A stretch of DNA of 64,000 nucleotides from UTCFX2 sp002050125 (GCA_027494035.1 JAOSJQ010000001.1:558001-622000); one strand, 5' to 3'; counted from the first letter of the stretch, positions 1-9,547 are shown. Made by a program: numbers and translations. The notes: generated by a model from the sequence alone, not told the origin.

Positions 1-1122
1 CCGATCTTTGCGCAGTTGCTTGAACAACATCAGCGTGCCAGCCGGCATCGACTCGAGCGCCGCCTCTTCCCAGGCGCGCACGCCCAGACTCTCGATCGAG
101 CGGCGCTGGTAACCTAGCGAAGTTATTGCCGCTTCCTGGCTGACCAGTTCCTGCGGTAAAAATAAGAGCGATATTTCGCATTGCAGTTCGCGGGACACCC
201 GCTCCACTTCGTTTATCAATATCTGGATCGCGTCGGGGAAAAACAGGCTACTGTCGATAAAGATTTCATCTGTGCGGGCAACCAGGTTTTCGACCTTCCA
301 GCCCACCATTCCGAGCGCTTTCCCATCGATGCGCAGCAGTAAAAAAGCCTTCTCGCCAAACGCCGCCATAACGTCTTCGCGCGTGGGGCGGCGCTTGCCC
401 TGACTAAAGCGGGAGATAATTTCAGCCAGCTCTTTAGCCTCGCGCGGCCGGGCGCGCCGGATCGTCACCTCGCCTTCCACGGTTTCGATCGTCTCGGCAA
501 TCTCCTCCTCTTCCTCCACCGCGGGCACCTGCCGGTACCAGGCTGCCATCACCTGGCTCCAGGTATCCTCATATGAACCGGCATTGCGGATCACCACATC
601 CGCCCGGGCGATCTTTTTCTCCTGCGACGATTGCGCCGTTATCCTCTGGCGGGCTTGCGCCTCGCTCATCTTGCGCTTTTCAGTCAAGCGCGCCAGTTGC
701 TGCTGCGTCGGGGCGTAGGTGACCCAAATTGAATCGCACAATTCTGCCAACCCTGACTCGAGCAGCTTGATCGCCTCGATCACCACCACTTTGTGGGTTG
801 AGCGCCTCACCAGAATGCCGATCGCTTCGCGCACATGCGGGTGGATGATCGCTTCCAGCCGCGCCAGCGCCTCCGGATCCGAAAACACCAGCCTGCCCAG
901 CTTTGCCCGGTCGATTTGACCATCCGCGCCCAGAACCCAGCGCCCAAACGTTTCCAGGATCGGCTGGTAGCCCGGCGAGCCCTTGGCAATCGCCCGGTTA
1001 GCCAGCGAGTCCGCGTCAATGCCGTAGCCGCCCAGGTGCTCCAGCATCTTGCGCACGACGCTCTTGCCGGTTGCGATATTGCCTGTCAAGCCGATGATGT
1101 ATTTTCCAGGCCAGGCGCTCAT
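1..1122 (-). CDS. coaE: Dephospho-CoA kinase fused to a GNAT-like domain (C-terminus off the window)
   Basis: The N-terminal part is dephospho-CoA kinase, which phosphorylates dephospho-CoA in the last step of CoA synthesis in the cytoplasm. The P-loop GLTGNIATGKS lies about ten residues after the start, followed by the family's GIDADSLA and IIHPHVRE segments. After an acidic linker (about residues 200-214) a second domain begins with VTIRRARPREAKELAEI, whose pattern resembles a GNAT acetyltransferase fold; this part is inferred from pattern only. CoaE alone is about 200 residues, while this frame is open for at least 374 and runs through base 1, so the stop lies outside. The ATG at 1122 follows GGAGG with a 4-nt spacer. 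It is the last gene of the minus-strand run that starts with the peptide importer, after a 168-bp gap, so cotranscription is uncertain. Confidence 0.9.
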   Translation of the reverse strand, partial: MSAWPGKYIIGLTGNIATGKSVVRKMLEHLGGYGIDADSLANRAIAKGSPGYQPILETFGRWVLGADGQIDRAKLGRLVFSDPEALARLEAIIHPHVREAIGILVRRSTHKVVVIEAIKLLESGLAELCDSIWVTYAPTQQQLARLTEKRKMSEAQARQRITAQSSQEKKIARADVVIRNAGSYEDTWSQVMAAWYRQVPAVEEEEEIAETIETVEGEVTIRRARPREAKELAEIISRFSQGKRRPTREDVMAAFGEKAFLLLRIDGKALGMVGWKVENLVARTDEIFIDSSLFFPDAIQILINEVERVSRELQCEISLLFLPQELVSQEAAITSLGYQRRSIESLGVRAWEEAALESMPAGTLMLFKQLRKDR

Positions 1123-1290
1123 CGATCCTCCGATGATAAATCAGTCAATACTGCTCATTGTATTCTGGCGAGCCAGGAATGTCAAAGCCATTCGCTTTTG
1201 AATTTTCATTTCCTTCAAAGCGGCTCTCAAAGCAGCTCTGCGGAGCAAAGCTTTGAATCTCGTTTACAGCCTGGCGCGAGGCTCTTCCAA

Positions 1291-3087
1291 CTACCTGGCA
1301 TTCAAGAACGCCCCCCACAGTTCCTTGAAATAAGCAAACTCTCCTGTTCGCCCCTTGTGGAGCCCGTCCGCGGCATCCCATTGTACGCTGAAAGACCTGA
1401 CGACATCCGCGGCATCCAACAGACTGCCGTCGTGGAATTGCACCCCATCCCGCAATTTACAGGTCCACTCGGTCAACTCCGCATTGGGGGTGCAGCTTTC
1501 TGCCAGCGCCGGTTCGAGGTTTGCCCCGCCGCGCGCAAAGCGATAGAGCGGCTCGATCACCTGAGCGCAAGCGCGCAGAGAATCGCTGTCGGTCTCATCC
1601 GCACAGTAAAGCGAGAGCGGTTCCAGGCTTTGCATCCAAACCAACCTCGCTTGCCCGTTCACCGACATCTCGTTAAAACGCTCGAGGCTGAACGGGCTGG
1701 CGGATGCGCCTTGCACAGACCGGTTGACTGCAATCGAAAGCGCCTGAGCATCTAGCCAGCCTCCATGCGCCAGCGGCGCCAGCGGCGCGTGTTCGCGGAT
1801 GGCGTTATTCGCGGTTTCGTAATACGGTTTCCGCTCCGCCTCAGCCGCGATCGATCCGCCCAATTCCAAAGCCGACTGGATATCTGGGAAAGGTTTGCCA
1901 AACAGGCGCGTCGCTTGCGCGCCAAAATGCGTGTCCAGGAAGTTGGTTACATCCGCGTAATCCGCCCCCCAGCCCAGCAGGAACAAACCCGGCAGCCGCC
2001 CTTCATCGACAGCCTGCAAAAAATCCGGCGAATCAATCGCGATCAGGCTGGCGTTGATCTGGAGGTTTTGTCTGAGCTGGACGCGGATTTGCTCGGCAAC
2101 CAGACCCGGCTGGGGCATATAGCTGCGCACCACATCGCGGTAGGCAATCTGGGTTTGAAATCCTGACGGGAAATCCGCCTGATCCAGAAGCTGGCGGGCT
2201 TGGACTGGATCGTACCCGTACCACTTCTCGCCCAGGCAGCCCAGAGGGATCGCACAAGGCGTGAAATACTCTGCCAGAACGAAACCTGGCGGAAAAGCCG
2301 CCTGCAGCAGCGCAGTTCGATCCAGCGCCAGGTTGATCGCCTGGCGCACAATCTGATTGTCGAACGGCGGGTAAGTGTTGTTCATCCCCAAGTAAGCTAC
2401 GCTTAAAGGCGAGCGTTCGATCAAGGCAAGATCGGGGCTGCTCTGGATCGCGTCCAAATCCCCTGAGCTTGGGTTGTCGATCGCCTGGACTGTCCCCGCT
2501 TGCAGTTCAAGCAGCCGCTGCGAGGCGTCCAACTCCCAGCGAAAGACCAGTTCGCCGATCCGCGCCTTTTCGCCCCAGTAACCTTCAAAAGCGGAAAATA
2601 CCAGCTCTTCCCCCGGATCCCAGCGCGCGACCCGGTACGGTCCCGTTCCGACCGGCGCTTCTAACAAGCGGCTGCCCTTCCCGCCGCCCCCAGCCGCCTC
2701 GAGAAATTCGGCTGGCAAGATGCCAAATGCCGGATACGCAATCTTGGACAGGAACGCCACCTCCGGCTGGCACAGCCGAAACCGCACGGTCAGCCGATCC
2801 ACCGCCTCGATCGCGGCGAACTGCCCCCCATACTCGCAATCCGGCGCGCTCTTGCTGATGGGTTGGAAAATCGCCGTGGGCTCGGGGGTGACCGGCGCGC
2901 TCTCGGTTTGCGCCTTGGTCGCTTCTATCTCTGGCGTCGGCGGCTCCACCGCTTGAGTGGCGCTCGTCGGCGCGGGCGCATTACCCGACCCCAGCCCGCC
3001 GCTGAGGCTGGTCAATTGACAGGCTGACATCAGCCACGCCGCGCCGAGCAAGAGGGTCAGCGCGTTGAATTTAACGGATCGCTTCAT
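1291..3087 (-). CDS. Circularly permuted SBP_bac_5-type peptide-binding lipoprotein
   Basis: Solute-binding lipoprotein of the oligopeptide/dipeptide/nickel type, 598 residues. A lipoprotein signal ends in LMSAC (Cys23), followed by a Pro/Thr/Glu-rich linker to about residue 75. The domain order is unusual: residues from about 80 (VDRLTVRFRL) match the part of a normal receptor that begins after the first quarter, and the usual N-terminal lobe segment (EPLYRF, PALAESCT, TEWTCKLRDGV, FHDG) sits at the C-terminus, about residues 481-598, encoded at 1294-1647. The ordinary receptor at 7673-9487 has the same motifs near its N-terminus. The ATG at 3087 is preferred over an upstream TTG at 3120 because it starts a proper signal peptide. 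A TACAAT -10 ends 10 nt before it, so the mRNA may be nearly leaderless. It follows oppF and probably serves the same importer. Confidence 0.88.
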   Translation of the reverse strand: MKRSVKFNALTLLLGAAWLMSACQLTSLSGGLGSGNAPAPTSATQAVEPPTPEIEATKAQTESAPVTPEPTAIFQPISKSAPDCEYGGQFAAIEAVDRLTVRFRLCQPEVAFLSKIAYPAFGILPAEFLEAAGGGGKGSRLLEAPVGTGPYRVARWDPGEELVFSAFEGYWGEKARIGELVFRWELDASQRLLELQAGTVQAIDNPSSGDLDAIQSSPDLALIERSPLSVAYLGMNNTYPPFDNQIVRQAINLALDRTALLQAAFPPGFVLAEYFTPCAIPLGCLGEKWYGYDPVQARQLLDQADFPSGFQTQIAYRDVVRSYMPQPGLVAEQIRVQLRQNLQINASLIAIDSPDFLQAVDEGRLPGLFLLGWGADYADVTNFLDTHFGAQATRLFGKPFPDIQSALELGGSIAAEAERKPYYETANNAIREHAPLAPLAHGGWLDAQALSIAVNRSVQGASASPFSLERFNEMSVNGQARLVWMQSLEPLSLYCADETDSDSLRACAQVIEPLYRFARGGANLEPALAESCTPNAELTEWTCKLRDGVQFHDGSLLDAADVVRSFSVQWDAADGLHKGRTGEFAYFKELWGAFLNAR

Positions 3088-3196
3088 AGCAGGTCGTATT
3101 GTACCGTAGGAGTTCGCCAATCGATTGGGTAATCGCCCGCCCTATCCGGCAATGCACAGGCAGAAAACCAACCGGGTGGATTGATTGCGCCCGCGC

Positions 3197-4192
3197 TTAC
3201 AGAAAGTCCTCGGCGAAGTGACAGGCTACCCAGTGACCAGGTTTGATCTCGCGGTAGTCCGGGTCTTGCTCGAAACAGATTTCCTTGGCAAACGGGCAGC
3301 GCGTGTTGAAATTGCAGCCTTTGGGCGGGTTCGCCGGGCTGGGTATGTCCCCTTCCAGGATGATGCGTTTACGGCTCCGCGCGGCGTCTGGGTCGGGCAT
3401 CGGCACAGCCGACATGAGCGCTTGTGTGTATGGGTGCAGCGAGCGCAGATAGATCTCGTTTCGGTCTGCCAGTTCCACGATCTTGCCGAGGTACATCACC
3501 GCCATGCGGTCGGATATGTGACGCACCATGCTCAAGTCATGCGCGATGAACAGATAAGTCAGCCCCAGCTTGTGCTGCAATTCTTCCAGCAGGTTGACCA
3601 CCTGCGCCTGGATCGAGACGTCCAGCGATGAGATCGGTTCGTCGCAGACCACCAGGTCTGGGTTAAGCGCCAAAGCCCGCGCGATACAGATGCGCTGTCT
3701 TTGCCCGCCGGAGAATTCGTGTGGATAGCGGTTGACAAAATCGGGGTTCAACCCCACCATTTCGAGCAGGTTGTCAACCCGTTCGCGCTTTTCGCGGCCC
3801 TTCCAATAGCCATGCACTTCAAGCGGCGCTGAAAGGATCGAGCCAACCGTCATGCGCGGGTTCAGCGAGGCGTATGGGTCCTGAAAGATCATCTGCATGC
3901 GGGCGCGGATTTTCCGCAGATCGCCGCCCTGCATCTCGGTCAGGTCGGTATCTTCAAAGAAAATCTTGCCCGCGGTGGGTTCGTACAAGCGCAGCATCGT
4001 GCGCCCAACCGTCGTCTTGCCGCTGCCTGTCTCTCCTACCAGACCCAGCGTCTCGCCCTGGTAGATGACAAAGCTCACATCGTCCACCGCTTTGATGTCG
4101 CCGACGTGCTGCTGCAAGATCACGCCCTGATAGATGGGGAAATACTTCTTCAGATTATCAACCCGGACCAGTGTCTTGGCAGCGTTGTTCAT
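3197..4192 (-). CDS. oppF: Peptide ABC importer ATPase, OppF/DppF type
   Basis: Second ATPase of the oligopeptide/dipeptide importer, energising uptake at the cytoplasmic face. Walker A is GETGSGKTT, the signature is FSGGQRQR, Walker B is LVVCDEP, and the C-terminal oligopeptide-transporter tail has the Cys-containing GCNFNTRCPFA segment. Length of 331 residues is normal. The ATG at 4192 overlaps the oppD stop as ATGA and has GGGGAGAG just upstream; the ten-residue longer start at 4222 is less likely. Translationally coupled to oppD and followed by the permuted receptor gene. Confidence 0.95.
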   Translation of the reverse strand: MNNAAKTLVRVDNLKKYFPIYQGVILQQHVGDIKAVDDVSFVIYQGETLGLVGETGSGKTTVGRTMLRLYEPTAGKIFFEDTDLTEMQGGDLRKIRARMQMIFQDPYASLNPRMTVGSILSAPLEVHGYWKGREKRERVDNLLEMVGLNPDFVNRYPHEFSGGQRQRICIARALALNPDLVVCDEPISSLDVSIQAQVVNLLEELQHKLGLTYLFIAHDLSMVRHISDRMAVMYLGKIVELADRNEIYLRSLHPYTQALMSAVPMPDPDAARSRKRIILEGDIPSPANPPKGCNFNTRCPFAKEICFEQDPDYREIKPGHWVACHFAEDFL

Positions 4193-5184
4193 GAGGAAAC
4201 TCTCCCCGCGATGTGTTCCCAACGCCAGCAGGCTACGGTGTGCTCGACACCGTCCGCCTCTTCAAGCGATGGATTCTCTTCAAGACAGCGTTCCACCCGG
4301 TAAGTACAGCGTGCGTAAAACGGGCAGCCAGTTGGCAGCGCCAGCAGATCCGGCGGAAGCCCCGGGATGGAAACCAGCTTGGTTCCGGGCGGCTCGTCGA
4401 TACGCGGCAGCGACCCCAGAAGCCCAATCGTATATGGATGGCGGGTTTTCTTGTAAATATCCCGCACCTGCCCGCGTTCGATAATGTAGCCAGCGTACAT
4501 TACGTTGATCTTGTAAGCCATTTCCGCCACTACCCCCAGATCGTGCGTGATCCACATCACCGCCATGCCCAGCTCTTGCTGCAGGCGGATCACCAGATCG
4601 ACGATCTGCGCCTGGATGGTTACGTCCAGTGCCGTTGTAGGCTCGTCCGCGATTAAGAGCTGCGGTTCGCACGAGAGCGCCATAGCGATCATGGCGCGCT
4701 GGCGCATCCCACCCGAAAACTGGTGCGGATAATCATCCAGTCGCTGGCGCGCCCCGGGAATTCCCACCAGCGTGAGCAGTTCGGCAGCCCGCTCGCGCGC
4801 GGCTTTTTCATCCAGCCCCTTGTGCAGTTTCAAGGCTTCGACGATCTGGAAACCTACCGTATAGACCGGATTGAGCGAGGTCATCGGGTCCTGGAAGATC
4901 ATTGCGATCTCGCGCCCGCGCACATGGCGCATCTCCGATTCGCTCAACTTAAGCAGATCGCGGTCGTTGAAAATGACCTGCCCGCTCTCGATTTTACCCG
5001 GCGGGGTCTGGATCAGCCGCATAATGGATAAGGCGTGCACGCTTTTCCCGCAACCGCTTTCCCCCACCACCCCCAGGATTTCCCCCGGTTCCATCGCATA
5101 AGAGACCCCGTTTACCGCTTTGACCATACCCTCATCGGTATGGAAGCGCACGCGTAGATTTTTGAGATCCATTAAAGGCGTCAT
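4189..5184 (-). CDS. oppD: Peptide ABC importer ATPase, OppD/DppD type
   Basis: First ATPase of the importer, pairing with OppF. Walker A GESGCGKS, Q-loop FQDPMTSLNP, signature FSGGMRQR, Walker B LLIADEPTTALD and the H-loop ITHDL are all present, with the usual C-terminal tail containing CPFYARC. 331 residues, standard length. The stop overlaps the oppF start by 4 bp. It lies 75 bp downstream of oppC in the same operon. A second in-frame ATG four codons downstream is possible as the start. Confidence 0.95.
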   Translation of the reverse strand: MTPLMDLKNLRVRFHTDEGMVKAVNGVSYAMEPGEILGVVGESGCGKSVHALSIMRLIQTPPGKIESGQVIFNDRDLLKLSESEMRHVRGREIAMIFQDPMTSLNPVYTVGFQIVEALKLHKGLDEKAARERAAELLTLVGIPGARQRLDDYPHQFSGGMRQRAMIAMALSCEPQLLIADEPTTALDVTIQAQIVDLVIRLQQELGMAVMWITHDLGVVAEMAYKINVMYAGYIIERGQVRDIYKKTRHPYTIGLLGSLPRIDEPPGTKLVSIPGLPPDLLALPTGCPFYARCTYRVERCLEENPSLEEADGVEHTVACWRWEHIAGRVSS

Positions 5185-5259
5185 TGTTTGCTCACTGTCC
5201 GCTCACAGTTTTTTGATTTGCTTTATCCAGTTTTTCATTTTGTCGATCATTTTTCCTGG

Positions 5260-6490
5260 CTAGACGCGCAGCTTGGGATCGAGCGCATCGCGCAGCCCAT
5301 CGCCCAGCAAGTTGAACCCCAGCACGCTGAACATGATCGCCAGCCCGGGGAAAAGCACCGCCCACCACGCCCCGCTGGAGAGGTACTTATAGCTGTCGCC
5401 TAACATTGCGCCCCACTCCGGCGTCGGTGGAATCGCCCCTAAGCCTAGAAAGCCCAGCGCAGCCGCCGATAGGATCGCGCCAGCCAGCCCCATCGTAGCC
5501 TGGATGATGATCGGCGAGAGGATGTTCGGGAAGATGTGGCGGAAGATGATCCGGTCGTGACCTTCCCCCACCGAGTAAGCCGCCAAAATGTATTCCTTTT
5601 GCGCCACCGAGAGCACCGCCGAGCGCGCCAGCCGGGCGTAGATCGGGATGCCCACCACGCCGATCGCGATCATCCCTTTTTCTAAGCCGGGACCCAAGAA
5701 CGCCACGATCGCAATCGCCAGCAGGTAGCTGGGAAAAGCCAGGATGATATCCATGGCGCGCATTACGACGTTTGAAAAGAAGGTCCCGGTTAACGGGCTT
5801 GCCAGAATCGCCCCCAGGACGGCGCCCAATAATCCGCAAACCAGCCCGACCATCGGAGCGCCTAACAGACCTATGCCGCCTCCGATCAGCAACCCCCAGC
5901 GCGAAAAGCGCGATGCGGACCGGCTTGCCCGCCAGGAACTTTCCGAACACAATCGAAAGCACCCCCAGTAAACCGAACAGGAGCGCTATCACCCACTGCG
6001 CCCCAATCCAGGCGATGATCCCTCCCAAACTCAGCCCAACCAGACCCTGCAGCAAGACGCGTTCACCTTGGGTGATCTCCATACTCTCATAAAATCCAGC
6101 CAGCAAACCCAACAACACGCCGATGACCAGCGAGATCGTCACCGCCACCAGCCCAACTCTCAGGGAGTTCCACCCGCCGTGCACGGTGCGCCGGAAAATA
6201 TCCCGTCCGAGTTTGTCGGTCCCAAATGGATGGATCGTGGAAATTTCCTCAGTTGGACGCAGATTCGGCGGTTTTAATTTAAGGGCGTAGTCCAAATCTG
6301 TCTTGGCGTCGTAAGTCCAGAAGAAATGCGCCAGCGTTGCTGAGGCGACAAACACCGTCACGATGAACAGACCCAATCGGGCGGTGTTGCTCGAGATCAG
6401 CCTGCGCCAGGCATCCACCCAGAGCGAGCGGTGCTCGCGCACGGCAAAATCGGTGACGAACAGGTCTTGCGGAGTAATCTCAGCCATCAT
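5260..6490 (-). CDS. oppC: Peptide ABC importer permease, OppC/DppC type, with a frameshift and an extra hydrophobic insert
   Basis: Inner-membrane permease. The first frame runs from the start through TM1 (ARLGLFIVTVFVASATLAHF), the HPFGTDKLGRDIF motif and further helices; the second frame holds AMDIILAFPSYLLAIAIV, the EAA-type coupling loop and the end DALDPKLRV. Reading one C fewer in the C5 run at 5893-5897 joins them as FALGLLIGGGIGLLG, so a homopolymer indel is the likely cause. Between the usual second helix and the MRAMDIILAFP segment lies about 100 extra residues with three or four predicted hydrophobic helices, absent from E. coli DppC. Start ATG 6490 (or 6487) has GAGG upstream. 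If the frameshift is real, the permease is lost. Confidence 0.85.
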
Positions 6491-6495
6491 GCGCC

Positions 6496-7548
6496 TCAAT
6501 CGTAGTGGATGCGTGGATCCAGAAAAGCATACGAAATATCGACCAATAAGTTAAAAAACACGAAGATGATCGCGATCAGCAGCGTTCCGCCCTGCACAAT
6601 CGGATAATCCCGCCCCAGAATTGCGTCATACACCCATTTCCCAATCCCGGGCCAGGAAAAGATCGTCTCGGTCAGCACTGCGCCCGCCATCAACGTGCCA
6701 GCCTGGATGCCGATGATGGTAATCACCGGCAGGAAGGCGTTTTTCAGCGCATGACGAAACAGCACCACCCGCTCAGCCAATCCCTTTGCCGTCGCGGTGC
6801 GGATGTAATCCTCCTGCATCACGTCCAGCATACTCGAACGCGTCATGCGCGCGATGATCGCCATCGGGATAGTCGCCAACGCAATTGCCGGCATAATGAT
6901 GTGCTTCAGCGCATCCACAAAGCCAGGGATGTTCCAGGTGAGCAGGCTATCTACCAGATACAGCCCGGTGATCGATTGGATCTGCACCCCGGTGCTCAAT
7001 CTTCCGCCGGTTGGCAGCCAGCCCAGAATCACCGCAAACAACATAATCTCCATCAAACCAAGCCAGAAAATCGGCATCGACACCCCCACCAACGAGCCCA
7101 TCATGCTCACTCCGTCAATCAAAGAGTTGCGCCGCGCGGCGGAGATGATCCCGACCGGGATGCCAACAAAGATCGCAATCAGCATGGAGAGCAGCGCCAA
7201 CTCGACCGTGGCGGGGAAGCGCAAACCCAGCGTCTCCGCAACCGGGATGCGCCGGTGGATCGAATTACCCAAATCGAGTTTGACCAGCCGGCTCAGGTAG
7301 CGGACGTACTGGCTGTCGAAAAACCCCCCTAAGTCCCCCTGCACGAGCGAATCACGATCCAGGAAGAGCGGGCGGTTGAGACCGAGCTGTTCCCGGATGC
7401 GGGCGATATTCTCTGGGGCAGCGTGCTCGCCGAGCATCGCCACAGCCGGGTCGCCTGGGATCAGACGCTGGAACATGAAAATTACAAAGGTGACGCCGAT
7501 CAGTGTGGGGATTACGGAGATGAGCCGGCGTAGGATGTAACGCGCCAA
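6496..7548 (-). CDS. oppB: Peptide ABC importer permease, OppB/DppB type
   Basis: Inner-membrane permease, 350 residues. N-terminal helix after MARYILRRLISVIPTLIGVTF, the GDPA motif, an EAA coupling loop (IRTATAKGLAERVVLFRHALKNA in pieces) and the LTETIFSWPGIG segment followed by the C-terminal LLVDISYAFLDPRI are typical of the family. The start is TTG at 7548, supported by a strong AAAGGAGGGG Shine-Dalgarno 6-7 nt upstream; no better ATG exists nearby. The stop lies a few bases upstream of oppC. It heads the permease part of the operon, separated from the receptor gene by a stem-loop. Confidence 0.94.
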   Translation of the reverse strand: MARYILRRLISVIPTLIGVTFVIFMFQRLIPGDPAVAMLGEHAAPENIARIREQLGLNRPLFLDRDSLVQGDLGGFFDSQYVRYLSRLVKLDLGNSIHRRIPVAETLGLRFPATVELALLSMLIAIFVGIPVGIISAARRNSLIDGVSMMGSLVGVSMPIFWLGLMEIMLFAVILGWLPTGGRLSTGVQIQSITGLYLVDSLLTWNIPGFVDALKHIIMPAIALATIPMAIIARMTRSSMLDVMQEDYIRTATAKGLAERVVLFRHALKNAFLPVITIIGIQAGTLMAGAVLTETIFSWPGIGKWVYDAILGRDYPIVQGGTLLIAIIFVFFNLLVDISYAFLDPRIHYD

Positions 7549-7593
7549 TTCGCCCCTCCTTTCAAGTCATAACGTCCATTTTCAGGTGTGGAA

Positions 7594-7620
7594 GGGGGGC
7601 GGACGTGCCATCCGCCCCCC
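7594..7620 (-). promoter_or_regulatory. Intercistronic stem-loop between receptor gene and oppB
   Basis: A perfect 10-bp GC-only-type stem (GGGGGGCGGA paired with TCCGCCCCCC) with a 7-nt loop lies between the receptor stop (7673) and oppB. No U-run follows on the minus strand, so full termination is unlikely. Such a hairpin usually stabilises the receptor mRNA or causes partial termination, giving more receptor than permease. Confidence 0.65.
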
Positions 7621-7672
7621 GGCATAGCTCAATTAACCAAGTCTATGGTGCTGCAAAAGCAACATACCCAGT

Positions 7673-9487
7673 TTACTTAGCCAGCTCGACGAATTCGTAG
7701 TAGTCCGCGCCCACCGGCTGCGGAATGTATCCAGAAACAATCGTCGACAGGATCAATGGCGTGTTGTTGTGCGCCACCCACAGGCGGGTCACATCGTCGT
7801 GCATGATCTGCTCAGCCTGCTTGTACATCTCCTCGCGGGCTGACTGGTCCGGAGTGACGAGCGCCTTGTAGAGCAGCGCAGCCAATTCCTGATTTTGGTA
7901 CCAACCTTCACGCCGGATTGGCTCCTGGATCGCGTCTGCGCTCGACAAACCGCCAAAGAAGTAGCCGGTGAAGTTGTCTGGGTCGCCGTTATCGCCGCCC
8001 CAACCGAGCATATACAACCCCACCAACTGACCGCCGGAACGGGCAGCTAAGTAGGTGGGCCAGTCGCCTTCGAGGTACAGCTCAGCGTTGAAACCAGCCT
8101 TCGCCAGGTCAGCCGCCATCGCTTCGCCGATTTCTTTCGGGCTTGGATAATAGAAACGGGTCACCGGCATGTAATACAAGCGCAGCGGGAGCTTTTGCCC
8201 AGCCGCAAAGACCACGTTGTCGTCCGCATCCTTGATATCCTCAGCAAGGGTCACCTCGCTCAGACCATTCGGGAAGCCCGCGTCTGTCAGAAGCTGCTTG
8301 GAAAGCTCTGGGTCATACGCCCAATCCTCGATCGCGTCATTGTGACCCCACACCAGGGGCGGCAGCAGGTTCTTGGCGACCTCGCCGTAATTGCCGTAGA
8401 AGTTCTCGACCAGGGCTTTGCGGTTGATTGCATGCGCCACCGCCTCGCGGACGCGCACATCCTGGAATTCAACCAGCTTGTAGTTGAAAGCCAGGTAAGC
8501 AGTGTTCAGCGCCGGGCGGGTCATGATCTGCAGATCGGGATCCGATTCCGCCGCAGCCAGGTCTTCGACAACCGCCTGCTCGAGCGCGTGGATGTCGCCC
8601 GATTTGAGCGCCAGGAAGCGCGCCGAGTCATCCGGGATCACGCGCCAGACGATGTGATCGATCTTTGGCCGCCCGCCCCAGTAATCGTCGTACGCATCCA
8701 CCGTGATGGTGTCGCCCTCGACCCATTCCGCGAACTTGAACGGGCCGGTGCCGACGCAGCCAACCGACGGAGTGCCGTAAGCCTCGCCACTGGCTTCGAT
8801 GGCTGCCGGGCTGGAGATTGCGAACATATCCATGGCGATGTTAGCCAGGAAGGGCGCCAGCGGCGCATTGAGGGTGAATTTGACGTTGTAATCGTCGACT
8901 TTATCGATGCTGGTGATAATGCTGGCGTCGTCGAAACCAAGCCACATCGCCTCGTAATATTCAAAGACCTGGCTCTCAAAGTGGTACGGGTTATCCGTGA
9001 AGCGCCAGCGTTCGTAGTTGAAGATCACGGCATCGGCGTTGAAATCGGTGCCGTCGTGGAACTTCACGCCTTCGCGCAGCTTGCAGGTCCACTCTGTGGC
9101 GTCTTCATTCGCGGTGCAGGATTCAGCCAGCGCCGGGACCGGCACCGTGCTGCCCTTGTCGTACTGGTACAGCGGCTCCAGGCACTGCCCGGTGACGCGG
9201 AACGATTCGCCGTCGGTCACGAGAGCCGGATCCAGCGATACCGAATCGCCGCCGCGCCCAAAAACGAACGTCCCACCGCCCGCTGGCGCTGGCGCTTCCG
9301 TAGGAGCGGGCGCCTCGGTTTGGACGGGCGCTTCTGTAGCAGCGGGCGCTTCTGTTTGGACTGGCGCTTCGGTTTGGACCGGCGCTGGAGGCGGCGGGGG
9401 CTGAGTAGCTTGGGGGGCGCATGCGCCAAGCACCAGGCTGAACAGCAACGTCAGCGCTCCAACCCAATAGATCAAGTTGCGTTTCAT
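7673..9487 (-). CDS. Peptide-binding lipoprotein, SBP_bac_5 (DppA/OppA) family
   Basis: Receptor of the ABC importer, anchored on the outer face of the membrane. Signal peptide with lipobox VLGAC, then a repetitive linker built of APVQTEAP/APAPTEAP units, then a complete SBP_bac_5 fold in normal order: SLDPALVTDGESFR, CLEPLYQY, PALAESCT, FHDGTDF, GTGPFKFAEW, YWGGRPKIDHIVW, GWGGDNGDPDNF. 604 residues is slightly long because of the linker. A strong AGAGGAGAA Shine-Dalgarno precedes the ATG at 9487. It is the first gene of the importer operon. Confidence 0.96.
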   Translation of the reverse strand: MKRNLIYWVGALTLLFSLVLGACAPQATQPPPPPAPVQTEAPVQTEAPAATEAPVQTEAPAPTEAPAPAGGGTFVFGRGGDSVSLDPALVTDGESFRVTGQCLEPLYQYDKGSTVPVPALAESCTANEDATEWTCKLREGVKFHDGTDFNADAVIFNYERWRFTDNPYHFESQVFEYYEAMWLGFDDASIITSIDKVDDYNVKFTLNAPLAPFLANIAMDMFAISSPAAIEASGEAYGTPSVGCVGTGPFKFAEWVEGDTITVDAYDDYWGGRPKIDHIVWRVIPDDSARFLALKSGDIHALEQAVVEDLAAAESDPDLQIMTRPALNTAYLAFNYKLVEFQDVRVREAVAHAINRKALVENFYGNYGEVAKNLLPPLVWGHNDAIEDWAYDPELSKQLLTDAGFPNGLSEVTLAEDIKDADDNVVFAAGQKLPLRLYYMPVTRFYYPSPKEIGEAMAADLAKAGFNAELYLEGDWPTYLAARSGGQLVGLYMLGWGGDNGDPDNFTGYFFGGLSSADAIQEPIRREGWYQNQELAALLYKALVTPDQSAREEMYKQAEQIMHDDVTRLWVAHNNTPLILSTIVSGYIPQPVGADYYEFVELAK

Positions 9488-9547
9488 CGTTCTTCTCCTC
9501 TTTATGAATGGTTTTCTTATGATTTACCCATTACCCATCGTTCGGGT

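Noticed and set aside
835..1755. A 306-codon plus-strand frame opposite coaE and the permuted receptor
   Set aside because: No family-like sequence, no Shine-Dalgarno, and it is antisense to two clear genes; a GC-rich shadow frame.
3088..3120. TTG start at 3120 for the permuted receptor
   Set aside because: It would add eleven residues ahead of a well-formed lipoprotein signal; the ATG at 3087 is better.
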